From assembly GCA_051294375.1 (NCBI GenBank), contig CM119263.1, positions 19,082,625 to 19,146,624 of the forward strand: DNA of 64,000 nt, written 5' to 3'. This DNA is from Paraspadella gotoi (lineage: Eukaryota; Chaetognatha). The notes beneath the pieces are model-generated. The model did no database searches. It was not told where the DNA came from and saw only the letters and a list, made by a program, of their open reading frames with translations. Shown one piece after another: positions 1 to 12,103 of this stretch. The translations under genes were made by a program, and so were the position numbers. Each line of letters begins with the position of its first letter. Positions within the stretch are counted from its first letter, which is position 1.

Positions 1-352
1 GCGCATTCGCTTGATCATAAACAGCCGCTCATTGTTCTGGCGAACGAACAATAATTGAATGAGCGGCGGGGAACAAAATACGGAAGCGAAATCGCGGGAG
101 TAAAATCCCGCGTCGGGGGCCTGAGTCGCTGCCGCTTGGATTTTCGAAACTTTTTAATGATTCGATTGGAAGCGAAAACTGGTTTTCCTTCGTTTCGCAC
201 CTCCCACATCATCCCAACCACCATCGCTCTTCCCCCATCATCCAACCAACCATCCTCTTCCCCCATGCATCCAAAACCACCGACCCCCTCCCCCATCAAT
301 CCCAACATCCATCCTTCCACTATCCCCACTCCTCTTCCCGCACTCCCCCATG

Positions 353-490
353 TCAAGCACGGTGTTGCGTAGGCTGGTGTGTCTTCTCTATCTTCGCTTC
401 CGGGTAGAGGGCCTTCTTCTCTTCATCTCGGGTGTCGAGAGCTTCTTCGGCCAACCGCCTTCCGTGTGAAAGCATCCAAGTCGTCTTCAT
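353..490 (-). CDS. possible short terminal exon, unrecognised
   Basis: On the minus strand a TTTCAG acceptor-like site (read from about 497 down) is followed at once by a 45-residue open frame that starts with ATG at 490 and ends with TGA at 353. The frame is charged and helix-like (for example RRLAEEALDTRDEEKKALYP), unlike the simple repeats around it, so it could be the last exon of a minus-strand gene. I do not recognise it. It is too short to prove, and the plus strand here also has open frames. Confidence 0.2.
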   Translation of the reverse strand: MKTTWMLSHGRRLAEEALDTRDEEKKALYPEAKIEKTHQPTQHRA

Positions 491-624
491 ACTGAAACAA
501 TGAAGATATTAGTGAGTCAAGACGAGTATGAGGTATGTTCAGCGCGCTGCGCGTGATGTACGCCGTCCGCGCGCGCATTGTCGTTTAAAACCTGCGTGAA
601 CGGAGTGTTTGATTCTCGCCTCAG

Positions 625-773
625 CCTCCGACTGGGTCGGGATGTTCGACGTCTCCGCTTCGCTCCTCCACGAGACTCCGCGAGTTTTCTCTGTCGGGGA
701 GGAAGCACAGGACTGTAGATCACGCGACGACGACAATAACGACGACGAGGAGTTGGAAAAGGCGCTCAATTAA
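625..773 (+). CDS. possible last exon of an upstream gene, acidic C-terminus
   Basis: A pyrimidine-containing acceptor (CGCCTCAG, ending at 624) is followed by an open frame of about 49 residues that ends with TAA at 771-773. It begins with a mixed-composition stretch (SDWVGMFDVSASLLHETPRV) and ends in an acidic run (DDDNNDDEELEKALN). No homologue is recognised. If real, it is the 3' end of a gene whose other exons lie left of the window, because no upstream exon with matching phase was found. The minus strand over the same bases is also open, so strand is uncertain. Confidence 0.25.
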
Positions 774-2290
774 GCGAACTCAGAACACGCGGTGCTTATA
801 ATTAAAACAGAGCACGACGTGGACACGAAACTAAGTCGATTACGAGCTAGAAAAAGAGCACCCCCCGAAGAAAATATTTTACAGACGATTTCGTGACTGA
901 ACCGGCGACAACTGGACGATTGACAACGAATCGACCTTGACGATAACTGAGAATTCAAAATTACGGAACATCCAAATGGATCGGGAATTGCATGAAGGTG
1001 AAGACTCAGGGTCGCCACTGCACAATGTACGACGACACCGACGATTTGAAACGACGACAGAAACGACGTCCAAAAGGACGACAGTCCGCCGACGATATAA
1101 ATTTCGATCAGGACCTTTTTTTGGGGGGAAAGGACTAAGTCATTAACTGCAAGATAATCGCGCGCCGCTCGGCTCAGGAGTAATCGCTTTCTCTCGCAAA
1201 GAAATCGGAGCGAAGATCCGATGAGAAGGAAATCGCTTTTTTTTGGGCGACGGGATGCCGCCGCCGATGCCGCGGCGCCGGCAGCCGACGCGCCGCACTC
1301 CGCCGACCAGCCGACGCCGCGACGCCTAAAAGACTCTTTCATTAAGGCCGCTGACGATAAAGTGCTTCTCTTAACTCGAGTTGTTCAGTAGTGATGTTTG
1401 TTAGTCATAGCACAGAAAAAAAATTCGTTTACAGTTAAACTGACTGCTAGGACATGTATGTACACTTGTATTAATAGTAACTGCATATAATGTTAATCCG
1501 ACAAGCATGTTTAATAAGATCATTTACGCGTCTCCCAACGCATTACCAGCGGGGTAACAAAAAACAAAAAAAAACCGCGCGTCACACGAACGCGTCAAGA
1601 ATCAAAAGGAGAAATTCTAAAAAGCGATCGCGTTTAACGAAAACTGGGAATAATGGAAAGTCCCACAAGCGCAAACGCTGAATTCCCGGGGCGAAGAACT
1701 TGATTGGGATTCGAGTCTTTTTTCTCGCTCTCTCTCTCTCTCTCTTCTCTCTCTCCCCCACCCCTCTCCTCTCCCTCTCTTCTCTTCTCTTTCTCCTCTC
1801 TCTCTCTCCTCNNNNNNNNNNNNNNNNNNNNNNNNNTTTTTTTTTCTTTCGTTTCTGTTTCCGCGTGACACGCGGAGGTGAGTGAGGTGATCATCATCGG
1901 TGGGCGTGAAGGGTGTGAAGGGGAGTGGCGGCGACGGCGTCGGTGAGGAAGGGGGCAGATGTGTTGGAGGTTGTGAGTAGATTGATCGGAGCCTTCGTGG
2001 TCCGGAGTGACTGCGGGGAGGGTCAAAGGCGAGCCCCTCGTAACGAGATTACGGCTCTCCGCTTTTCCGACGGCGCCGCTGCTACAGTCACCGTCACCGC
2101 TACCGCCGCCGCCGCAGCCGCCGCCAAAAGTGCTTAATGGAAAGTCGTAGAGCGGCAGCTACGAGGGCGGCAGTCGAAGGTTTGCCTGCTGCAAAAGCGG
2201 GGGAGGGAGAGCAAAGGCGGGTGGACGCGGAGAAAATTTCGTCTGCGGCGCGTTTTTTTTTTAGATAATTCTCTGCATGATATCTCGTCT
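774..2290. other. no assignable gene; several open frames
   Basis: A 190-codon minus-strand frame (770-1342) and a frame rich in GCC alanine codons (1925-2137, plus) are open but carry no motif I recognise and have no convincing splice sites. A TC microsatellite (about 1720-1811) runs into a gap of exactly 25 N (1812-1836). The exons for the N-terminus of the dynein chain downstream should lie here or further left but were not found. Confidence 0.4.
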
Positions 2291-2330
2291 CCTCCTTCGT
2301 CTCTCTCTCTCGGCTGTCTCTCACTCTCAC

Positions 2331-2379
<49 letters not shown>

Positions 2380-3165
2380 CTCTTATCTCTCTCTCTCTCG
2401 TTCCTCTCTCTCACTCTCTCTTCTCTCTCTCTCTCTCTCTCTCTCATTCTCCCTCAACACCTGACGGGCCTCCGTTCCACTTTGCTGGCAGCCATCTCTC
2501 ATCTGCTCTCTCTCTCCGCTCAGCACTGACGGCTCCGCTTTCCACTTTTGCTCGGCATGCATCTCTCTCTTTCTCTCTCTCTCTCTCTCTCGCTCTCTCT
2601 CTCTTACCTCACACTTTGACGGCCTCGCGTTCACTTTGCTCGGCAGCCATCTCTCTCTTCTCTCTCTTCTTCACCTGTTTAGCTCTCTCTGCTCTCGTCT
2701 CTCCCCTCAGCACTGAGGCGCTCCGTTTCCCACTTTGGCTCGGAGCCATCTCTCTCTCTCCCTCTCTCTCTCTTCTCTCGCACTCATCTCTCTCCCTCCA
2801 ACACCTGACGGCCTCCGTTTCCTTTGCTCGGCAGCCATCTCGCCCTGTAAGCACGGATCCGCAGTGAGAGACGCTGACGGGCGTCGTCTCCACGGGAGCC
2901 CGGGCGACTTGCGAATGTCCAGTAAGGCGAACTGCCCGTATTGTGCAGCCCGCCTTGTTTTTCCGGGATGGCGAAGGATATAAACGGGGCATGTTATTTT
3001 GAGTTGTATAAATGTATAGTAAATATATTTATAATTGCGAGTCAGTTCACCGATGAGCCACGTGGTTTTCCTTCGTGTTGTATTCAAGTTTTGAATGAAG
3101 GTGGGCGCCTTCGAAGTACTAGCTTCGGGATGGATTTGGGTTTTGTCCACAGTGCCAAACGTAAG
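2290..3165 (-). repeat. inverted, degraded copy of 3953-5090 (two dynein exons plus intron minisatellite)
   Basis: Read on the minus strand this segment repeats 3953-5090: base 3165 pairs with 3953, and the two exons at 3950-4060 and 4156-4230 can be followed along it, then the intron minisatellite. The copy carries many one-base insertions and deletions that destroy the frame, whereas the right-hand copy reads through cleanly. It stops exactly at a 25-N gap. I infer an assembly fold-back rather than a biological duplication. Confidence 0.8.
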
Positions 3166-3190
3166 NNNNNNNNNNNNNNNNNNNNNNNNN

Positions 3191-6100
3191 TGGTCGCCCG
3201 GGAGCAAAACTCCCGAGCGTTTCGCCGTCGCCTACTCTTACACGGAATTCCAAAAGGCGCCGAAAACGGCCTCCACAGGTGGAACTCGGTTGATGGGGAG
3301 AGGGTAGATGGTAGAAGGTGGCATTGGCGTCCCGGGGGGGGACCGAGGGGAAGGCGCGCCGAGTGACATTTTGAAGGTAGCGTCTTGGGAGTTGGGATTC
3401 TGAGAAATTAGGNNNNNNNNNNNNNNNNNNNNNNNNNNNNNNNNNNNNNNNNNNNNNNNNNNNNNNNNNNNNNNNNNNNNNNNNNNNNNNNNNNNNNNNN
3501 NNNNNNNNNNNNNNNNNNNNNNNNNNNNNNNNNNNNNNNNNNNNNNNNNNNNNNNNNNNNNNNNNNNNNNNNNNNNAAAAATCTCGAATTCTGTTCCTTG
3601 TTACCTATTATCTATTCAGACCTTTTCGTCATTTTGTTTTTAAGTTGGAATGAATTTTTACTTGTTTGATGTTAGAGAAAAATTTGAGCCATTTTTTTTT
3701 TCTGGTGACAGTTTCTAGTCGTTCCCGCTCTGTCGGACAAAACACTCGCGCGACATTTCCCCCCCCCCTACCGAATTTGCCCCTTGCTCAATAAAAAAAA
3801 ACCCGGTATAGCCTCTTAATTAATAATCTCGAGGTCGTTGCCACTGGATTATTTGAGACCGACGACTCCCTTTCCTTATTTTGCTCTCTGTCTCACTCAC
3901 CCTCTCTCTTTCTTTCTCTCTCTCTCTCTCTCTCTTTCTTTTTCGACAGAGTCTTACGTTTGGCACGTGGACAAACCCATCCATCCCGAAGTCGTCGTCA
4001 AGGCGCCCACCTTCATTCAAAACTTGGAATACAACACGAAGGAAACCACGTGGCTCATCGGTGAACTGACGTCGGCAATTATAAATATATTTACTATACA
4101 TTTATACAACTAAAATAACATCCCCGTTTATATCCTCGCATCCCGGAAAAACAAGGCGGGCTGCACAACGGGCAAGTCGCCTACTGGGACATTCGCAAGT
4201 CGGCCCGGGCTCCCGTGGAGACGACGCCCGGTCAGGCGCTCTCACTGGGGGGATCGCGTGAGCTCAGGCGCGAGGATGCCTAGCCGAGCAGAAGTGGGGA
4301 TACGCACGCGAGGCCGTCACGGTGTTCTGAGGGAGAGAGAGAGAGCCCAGAGAGAGGAGATTGAGAAGGAAGAGAGATGGGCCTGAAACAGCCGCCACCC
4401 GCCCGAGACCAACCAGTTCGGCGACACGGAGTCGCGCCGTCACAGGTGCTCGAACGGGGAAGGAGACGAGCAGAGACCATTGTGTGACGAAGGCGAGAGA
4501 GAGAGACGGAGTAGAGAGTAGAGTTGCGATAGGCGTCTGTCTCGATCCGCCGGACATCAGCCGAGCTAACGAGTAGGAACGGAGGCCGTCAGGTGTGTGG
4601 ACGGAGAGAGAGAGCCTGCGAGAGAGAGGAGAGAGAGAGAGAGAGAGAGATGGCTGCCGAGCAAAGTGGGAACGGAGGCCTCAGGTTGCTGAGGAGGAGA
4701 GAGAGACGAGAGAGAGCAGGCGCGAGCAAGTGGGACGGAGGCCGTCAGGGTGAGGAGGAGAGAGAGAGAGAGACGGAGAAGCCTACAGGCTGGGAAAGAG
4801 GAGAGGGAGAGAGGAGAGAGAGAGAGATGGCTGCGAGCACAAGTGCGGAACGGAGGCCGTCAGGTGTTGAGGAGAGAGAGAGCAGAGAGAGAGAGATGAG
4901 AGAGAGAAGAGAGAGATGGCATGCGAGCAAAGTGGGAACGGGAGGCCGTCAGGTGCTGAGCAGGAGAGAGAGAGGAGAGAGATGGCTCGAGCAAAGTGGA
5001 ACGGAGGCCGTCAGGTGTTGTGAGAGGGAGAGAGAGAGAGCGAGAGAGAGAGAGAGAGGGAAGAGAGAGAGATAGAGAGAGAGAGTCACCTTCGCTTGCG
5101 TTCTGAAAGACGTCATCACTCGTGGGGTCGCTGACGTCGCGGTTGTCGTCATCATCTTCATGACGATAATTCCATTCTTTCAAGAAACGCTCCTCATTGG
5201 CCCCGCCACCAATCGTATTGCAATGGGGATTATCATCGCCAATAAATTAGTTTTTAAGAACAATCATCGCTCTCCTGCCAAATCCGTCCCTCGAAGGTTC
5301 AACCAACGAGCCCGATCTATTTGTTCGGAAAACTTGTCAGTTTCCCGGTCGGTCCCTACAAGAAATCCCTTCCTTCACCGATCATTCTCCCTGACGCGTT
5401 TTTCCTCAGCCGATTAGATTTCGCGCAACGTCGATGTGACGAGCGACGGATAAGATCCGTCGCCGGCGGAGAGGAAGTTTACGTTTATTCCGAGTCATGT
5501 CAGGAAACGACCCTTGATTACCGACCATCGTGGGGTCATGCGGGGCCTTGATGATATGACCCGCCCATGCGGGTTATGGCCAGGTCATTTTGGGGCGAAA
5601 GACAGACAATGCGTTTTTAGGTTTTTGCTTTTGTTCTCCGATTCGTTCTTCTTCTTTTTTTCACGATATCTTTCTTAACAATTCTTCCACAGATTTTCCA
5701 GTTAAATAATCTTTTTGTTGAAACAAAAATGGAACAATTTTTTTTTCTCGATCCCCTCCCTTCCTTTCCCTCCGCGATCAGCTGCTCAACCGACGGTTCC
5801 ATCAAGTGGTGGGATTTTCGAAATCCCAAGAATTACGTAGAGAGGATGTGGGCGGATCCGAGCAAGAAAGACCAAGAGTCGGAATCTCAGGTCGAATTTG
5901 ATTAATACTTACCATCCAGTTTTGCAAGAGTTCCATCCACTGTAGCATGGTTTACTTAGTGGTGGAGTATTAATTTAAATCATTTGCTTTTAAAGAGTGT
6001 GTTTTCTATTCCCCCTTTTTCTTTTCACCCTTTTTTCCCATCAAAGCCATAGCCACCTCTCTTTCCCTCTTCCCCCCCCTTCCCCAAACCCACGCCTCTC

Positions 6101-6722
6101 GTCCCGTCGGCGTCCGTTGGACTCTCGACGCGCGATTCTCAGTGATTTAGAGGAAACGTAAACGGGGATCCATAAACGGGGATCAGAAGCGGAGTCTAAA
6201 CCCTGAAACGAACCCATTAATCTCGGCCCTCGAGAGTTCGAGTCGTCCGGTTTAAGTACTAATCCGGTCGTCGCGCGTCGCTCATCGCCGTTAAAATCCC
6301 GATTACCTGATAAATTATGCAAAAAAATCGGGAGGCGAATGACAGAGAGAGAGAACATGTCACGCCCCCACCTGCTTTAGCCACGCCCTCTCAACGTGGC
6401 GTTTAATCATTCAGCGATTCGTGTTCTCCTTCCGAGTTCGTAAGCGAATGGCACTTCGGTTGACGGAAACGATTCCTCGATTTCGGTGGAATTCGTCCAA
6501 AATGGCAGAGGGTTTTTCGTCAAGGGAAAAGTGACCAGAGGCTATCCAATGCCAAAAGTCAAATTAGATAGCTTTTTTTTAAAGTTCTTATTGTAGATAT
6601 TATTTAAATTTTAGGGAGTTATCAGTCTGGAGATCGATGTAACGACGGCCGCAAGATGTCTCGCCGGAACCGAACAAGGGAACATATTTAACATAAACAC
6701 TAAAACCGGGAAGACCCCTGGT

Positions 6723-6760
<38 letters not shown>

Positions 6761-6919
6761 CTCAATCGCTTTGCGCTCCACCAGGAGAGCATCTCGTCGG
6801 TCTCTTCCATGGGCATTTCGGTCCCGTCTACAGTCTCGAGCGACATCCTCATAACCCCAAGAATTTTCTCACCGTCGGAGATTGGTGTGCTCGGGTCTTT
6901 TCGGAGGAGGTGTGATAAC

Positions 6920-6953
<34 letters not shown>

Positions 6954-9900
6954 CAAATCATACGTTTTCACATAATCGTACATTCGTTCTTCATGGTCAA
7001 TCATTTCAAGTTTTCTACTTCCCATAGAACCAGTCTTTCCCGGACTCGTCCAAAGGATAGAAGAACAAAGAATCTAAAAAAAAAAGAATAATCACTTCTT
7101 GCATGAAAAGTTGGCATATAAGTGGAGAGAGAGAGAGAGAGAGCCGAGAGAGAGAAGAGAGGAGAGAGAGGAGAGAGAGAGAGGAGAGAGAGAGAGAACA
7201 GAGAAAGGGGATAAAATGTCGTTTCATTAAAGGAGAAAGCACTCATGTGCACAGTTCAAGGACAGGTATACGTCAATATCATGTTGAGAGAAAACTGGAG
7301 AACGAAAACTACAAATACAGAGAGAGAAAGTGAGAGAGAGAAAAAGAGAGAGAGAGAGAGAGAGAGGAGGAGATAGAGCGAGATAGAGAGANNNNNNNNN
7401 NNNNNNNNNNNNNNNNNNNNNNNNNNNNNNNNNNNNNNNNNNNNNNNNNNNNNNNNNNNNNNNNNNNNNNNNNNNNNNNNNNNNNNNNNNNNNNNNNNNN
7501 NNNNNNNNNNNNNNNNNNNNNNNTAATATATTTATCTGTTTTATCGGAATATTAAGAGAAAGAAACCAACCTTAACTCTTGCGACTAAAAATAATGCCCC
7601 CCTCCCAAAACCCAAAAAATGATGAGAGGACCCACTTGTATATTGATTGATTGGCTCCTTGTGACTCGTGAGGTAATCTCGTGACTAGACCCTGAGTGTT
7701 CCGCTGTTGATGATCTCTCGTGAAAAACACGCAGATCGACGTGTGTTGTTCGATAATTTATTGCGCATTTCTATCGTTTCGGATATTTTTCGAGTTTTCA
7801 GTGAATTTTTCACGCCCCACGTTTGTCAGACGAGAATTTTTTTAAGGGAATAAAACTTGAGTTTCATCGATTTTTTGTGGCGTCATCATAATTCAACATT
7901 TTTTTTCGCGAAGAGAAATGAAAAAAAAATTAAACTCGAGAAGCATTAGCGCCACGCGATACGCTAAGTAACTAAGTGACGGTTTATTTATTTCCTTTTT
8001 TTTTGTGCCTAATTTTATTTATCTTTTTGTTATTCATTTTTGTAAAACTGAATGTTAACCTATTTCCTCCCTAATCTTTTGCTCTATTTTTCAGATATGA
8101 TACAAACTTATTACATATCATCATTTTAACTTTATGACAGACCGACTGATTTTTTTTTGTTCTCCCCGATCGGCTGAATAAAACCAGTTGACGAAACTGA
8201 TTTTCGTTTCTCCTTCCAATTTTCCTTTTACCCTCGCGTCATTCGTCAAGACGCAATTAGCGCTGACCCAATATCCCTTCGCCCTTACCCCACGTTCCCC
8301 TCACCCGTTCGCCAGCGTCTTCTACCCACGTCGCATCCCGCCCTATCCTTTTGCTGGGAATAAACGAGAAAAATTAACTTGAAAAAAAAAAGTTGGAAAT
8401 AAAAAAAACGGTTTTTCTCCTTCGGATGGAAATCGATGCGAGCGACGCGAAACCATTGCGCCTTTTTTTTTCCATCTCTTTTCTTCCCTTTATTTTTTAT
8501 TCAAGAGGCTGAGAGACTTATTAATCTTTTTTTTTCTCTTCTCTTCCCTTTCCTATCTCGCTATCTCTCTTTTTTCTCTATCGCTTCTTTCTCTTTTATA
8601 ATGATGAAAAGTAGATATTCTTCCCGCTGTGATGGCTCGGTTGTCATGGTTACTGCGACGTCATGGTTACCCTCGGGGGCTGGGGGGGGGATTACGAGAT
8701 GATGTTCGGCGTAAGAAAGGATACCCGAGTTTTATCCTTTAACAAGAATTCCTTCACTTTTAACGAACGGCGCGAACTCCATAGTTAAATTGAAAAGGCT
8801 ATTCCATCCTTGGACTCTTTTTAAGGCCGTTAACTGGGAAAACGATTCTGTTTCAACTCCTAATTAGCAGTTTAAAGTTGTTTAAATTGAAAAAAAAAAC
8901 CCCGCTCTTTTCATTCCTCGTTTTAAAAAGATATTTGCTGGTTGTTTTTTTGTTTTTTTGTTTTTTTTTTTTCTGGGGGGAAAAGATGAAAGTTTTTTCG
9001 AAAGACTCTCACGATTCAGCACCATAAATTTTCATGATGCCGTCGTCGACGTTGGCCAATCTAATCTCTCCCCTTCTTCCCCCCGGCCCAACCCTTTCCT
9101 CACCAAATAAGGGCGTGGAACCAGCCTCTGTTCGTGGTTCGACCTCACGACCACGGGCGCCACATCATCGTCGGCACCAAGGGCGGGAAGTGCACGCTGC
9201 TCTCTCTCTCCGATTCGCTCAGCAAACCCATCGGTAGCCAAACTTACCTTAATCATCTCTCCGAGTGACCGAAATTTCGCCCTTTCGTTGATACCGACAG
9301 AATAAACGAACGCATTTTACGTCTTTACGTCCGATTATCATCAGTCGTTAATCAGATTTTAATCATTTCGCAATCGTATCTAATTTCCTTCCTCCCTTTA
9401 TTCTTCATCGTCCAATGATTTAACGCTCCCCGATCTTCTGCCCCCCTCCCCAACACTCTCCTCACCCAAAGACAACGAGCGGAAACAGTTCGCCGACATG
9501 TTGCAGCGGGAGAAGGATCGGGAGACGATGATGGAGAAGGCGGAGGGGTTGCTGGAGTTGGCGCTGAAGAGGGCGGCGGAGGGGAAGACGGACGAGGGGG
9601 AAGAGGACGAGAAGAAGAAGTGAACGAGAAGAGAGAGAGAGAGGAGAGAGGAGAGAAAGAGAGAGAGAGAGAGGAAGAGATTGNNNNNNNNNNNNNNNNN
9701 NNNNNNNNNNNNNNNNNNNNNNNNNNNNNNNNNNNNNNNNNNNNNNNNNNNNNNNNNNNNNNNNNNNNNNNNNNNNNNNNNNNNNNNNNNNNNNNNNNNN
9801 NNNNNNNNNAGAGAGAGAGAGAGAGAGAGAGAAAGGACGTTGTCAGAAGGAAAAAGAGAGATGTTTTGGGGAAAGAAGAAAAGAGTGAGAGAATTTTTTG

Positions 9901-11340
9901 AATTCATGAAAATTTTTGCATTTTGCCTTATCGCAGTCTTCGCCGTTTTCGTCGTCGTCGTTGTCGTNNNNNNNNNNNNNNNNNNNNNNNNNNNNNNNNN
10001 NNNNNNNNNNNNNNNNNNNNNNNNNNNNNNNNNNNNNNNNNNNNNNNNNNNNNNNNNNNNNNNNNNNNNNNNNNNNNNNNNNNNNNNNNNNNNNNNNNNN
10101 NNNNNNNNNNNNNNNNNNNNNNNNNNNNNNNNNNNNNNNNNNNNNNNNNNNNNNNNNNNNNNNNNNNNNNNNNNNNNNNNNTCTCACACACAGTTCTGGA
10201 AACCGGGCGACGTGTTAAACGAAGGAGCGACGGAGAGATTCGAGGATTCCAAGAAATCCTTCGAAGAAAGATGGGGGAGAGAGGGATTCGCCAAGAAGCT
10301 CGCCATGCGGGTCAAGAAGGACAAGAAGGGAGACGACGAGGACGAGGACGATATGGAGTGAGTGGGGGGGGGAGGGAGTGGGGGAGAGAGCGAGGGGGAG
10401 ATGGAGGAAAAGGAGAGAGAGGAAAGGTTTGACAGAAAGAGGGAATAACCCTGGTTGTCTGGGACATTAAAAGTACAGAGTTTAGTCAAAGGTCGAGAAT
10501 AAGGGATAGGCGTTGGGAAAGTCAAAAAAAAAAGAAGGAATTTTTCTCATTTATTTCGAAAATAAATGAAATGCGCTAGGGATATCTTTTCCCTTTTAGC
10601 CTGTGGGGTTAAGCAAGGGAAGTGGAAGGATATGAAATCTTCGAGAGATCAATCGACTCATTAACATATAAAATATAAAAATAATAATAGTTTTTCGAAC
10701 AATTTTTCGCTCGCTCAACCTTCTCGCCTTATGTTTTCTTTCTTCTTCCTCGCGATCTCCTGTTCCGATCAGCTTCTTGGATGAGGAAGAGGGAGCAGCT
10801 CCTGCCGCTGCTCCTGCAGCAGCTCCGGCTGCCGAGGGAGAGGCGCCGCCCCCGCCACCGCCGGCCGAAGAAGCGCCGCCGGCCGAGGCGCCGGCAGAAG
10901 CTCCGGCAGAAGCTCCGGCAGAAGCGCCCGCCGAGGCGCCGCCGCCTGAAGAGGCGCCGGCCGCCGACGGAAATGCCTCCTACAATCCAGCCGAAAATGA
11001 GAATCGCACCGACGACGCCGAGGACGACACGACCGGATGGGAAACGGACGCCGCCGACACTTCCGCCGACGTCACCAACCTCAACGCCGACTCGACCGAA
11101 GCCGGAGAAGCGCCGGAGGCAGCCGCGTCGGCGGAAGAGGACGAAACAACCGCCGCCGACGACGACGGCGTGGAGACGACGGAAGACGCCGGAGCAGCGA
11201 CGGACGGCGCCGGTGCGGAGACCGACGCCGCCGGGTCAAAGGACGACGCCGACGTCGGGAGATCGGAGATGGAAACGACGGAAGATCGATCGTCTCTCGC
11301 GCCGACGGACGAAGAGGAATCAAGGAGCGACGACACTTGA
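3191..11340 (+). CDS. DNAI2: axonemal outer-arm dynein intermediate chain 2 (DNAI2/IC2 family), 5'-incomplete
   Basis: WD-repeat intermediate chain of the outer dynein arm, which helps dock the motor to ciliary doublets. Exons seen: <3191-3278, 3950-4060, 4156-4230, 5782-5890, 6615-6720, 6785-6909, 9125-9233, 9472-9619, 10194-10357 and 10773-11340 (TGA). Phases agree wherever neighbouring exons are both present. Family-like stretches in order: [72 protein letters not shown] followed by [20 protein letters not shown] charged helical segment follows ([20 protein letters not shown]), then an acidic Ala/Pro/Glu tail. Missing: the N-terminal third, one exon between 4230 and 5782 (phase mismatch), about 60 residues between 6909 and 9125 (probably in the N gap at 7392-7523), and possibly an exon in the gaps near 9.7-10.2 kb. 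The identification is firm; the model is incomplete because of gaps. Confidence 0.85.
4290..5090. repeat. GA-rich minisatellite in a dynein intron
   Basis: Roughly 45-55 base units repeat about six times, each with a core close to AACGGAGGCCGTCAGGTG followed by GA runs and then GATGGCTGCGAGCAAAGTG. The same array appears in reverse complement at about 2440-2850. Units vary by small indels, so the true copy number is unknown. Confidence 0.75.
5090..5246 (-). CDS. orphan minus-strand exon candidate inside the dynein gene
   Basis: On the minus strand this frame is open from 5246 to 5090 and reads like real protein: a Gly/Asn start, then [18 protein letters not shown], then [17 protein letters not shown]. 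It ends at a usable donor (GAAG then GTGACT). No ATG or acceptor is visible upstream, and the left edge borders the GA minisatellite, so it may be part of another gene misplaced by the assembly. I do not recognise the protein. Confidence 0.3.
6930..7391. repeat. TC and GA microsatellites flanking an assembly gap
   Basis: TC runs (about 6920-6950) and GA runs (about 7122-7200 and 7318-7391) lead into 132 N (7392-7523). This is the intron region where one or two dynein exons are missing. Confidence 0.6.
7524..9124. other. dynein intron, no exon recognised
   Basis: AT- and T-rich sequence with many homopolymers. I looked for the WD segment expected between the exons at 6785-6909 and 9125-9233 and found no matching frame. 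Nothing else could be assigned. Confidence 0.4.
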
Positions 11341-12103
11341 TTCTCTGCCAACGAAATCTCCATCTTCGCAACAATTATATTAAGATTTATAATAAGTTTT
11401 TAACGATATATAAACGTGCACGTTGTTTAAAGATTGACGGGCTCCGATGATTTGTCATCCTCCTCCTCCTCCTCATTTGCCTCCTCCTATTTTTTTTTCT
11501 CTTCCTCCGTCGACTTCGAACGAGACTGGAGGGAATTTCGCGTCTCGTTATCGATGATCCGAAGAAAAATTATTTTCGGAAATTTTTTTTTTTTTCTCTC
11601 TTTTTTTTTTCTGTTCCGTCTTATTGTTTGGTGAGGATCGGAACTGACGTCGTTGGAGAGTCAGCTAGAGAAAAATCAGCAGTGCGGCAATTTGGAGTTT
11701 TTACGCTTCGTAAATTAGCGGGGAATATAGACATTGAACTTACACCAAAGCGGTTCCGCGTGGAAGCGTGATGGCGTGAAAACGCCGATTAGCAGAGACG
11801 ATCGAACGGACGCGCGATAAAAGCCAAATCCTGTTTCGGACGAGCGCCCTCCGACGGCGACGCGAGTCAACGCCTCTGGACCGAAAGTGGGTTCGTGGCG
11901 GCGTCCGACACGCCGATGATCGGTGGTCGATGGTCGGATTCGTCTCGTTTCTCTTCGCTTCGCTTCTTTTATGGTTGTCGGTTCATTCTTAAGCTTTTTC
12001 ACGCTCACCATTAACTGATAAAGTTCACATCTCGTATTATCTTCTTGTTTCTCTTCTTTCTCTAAATTCGCATCACAGGTCTTCACCTTAATCTGTTTTT
12101 TTT
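11341..12103. other. 3' flank of the dynein gene, no gene assigned
   Basis: Follows the TGA of the dynein gene. A 123-codon minus-strand frame (11715-12086) is open but has no recognisable motif or start context. It runs into a 207-N gap (12104-12310). Confidence 0.35.

Noticed and set aside
770-1342. 190-codon open frame on the minus strand
   Set aside because: No motif, mixed hydrophobic and Ser/Arg composition, and no splice or start evidence; probably chance in stop-poor sequence.
1700-2992. Long Ser/Leu and Arg/Glu open frames in GA/TC tracts
   Set aside because: Dinucleotide repeats contain no stop codons, so these frames are a by-product of the repeat.
9398-10432. Large frames running through N gaps
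   Set aside because: Most of their length is unknown bases; only the dynein exons inside have splice and family support.
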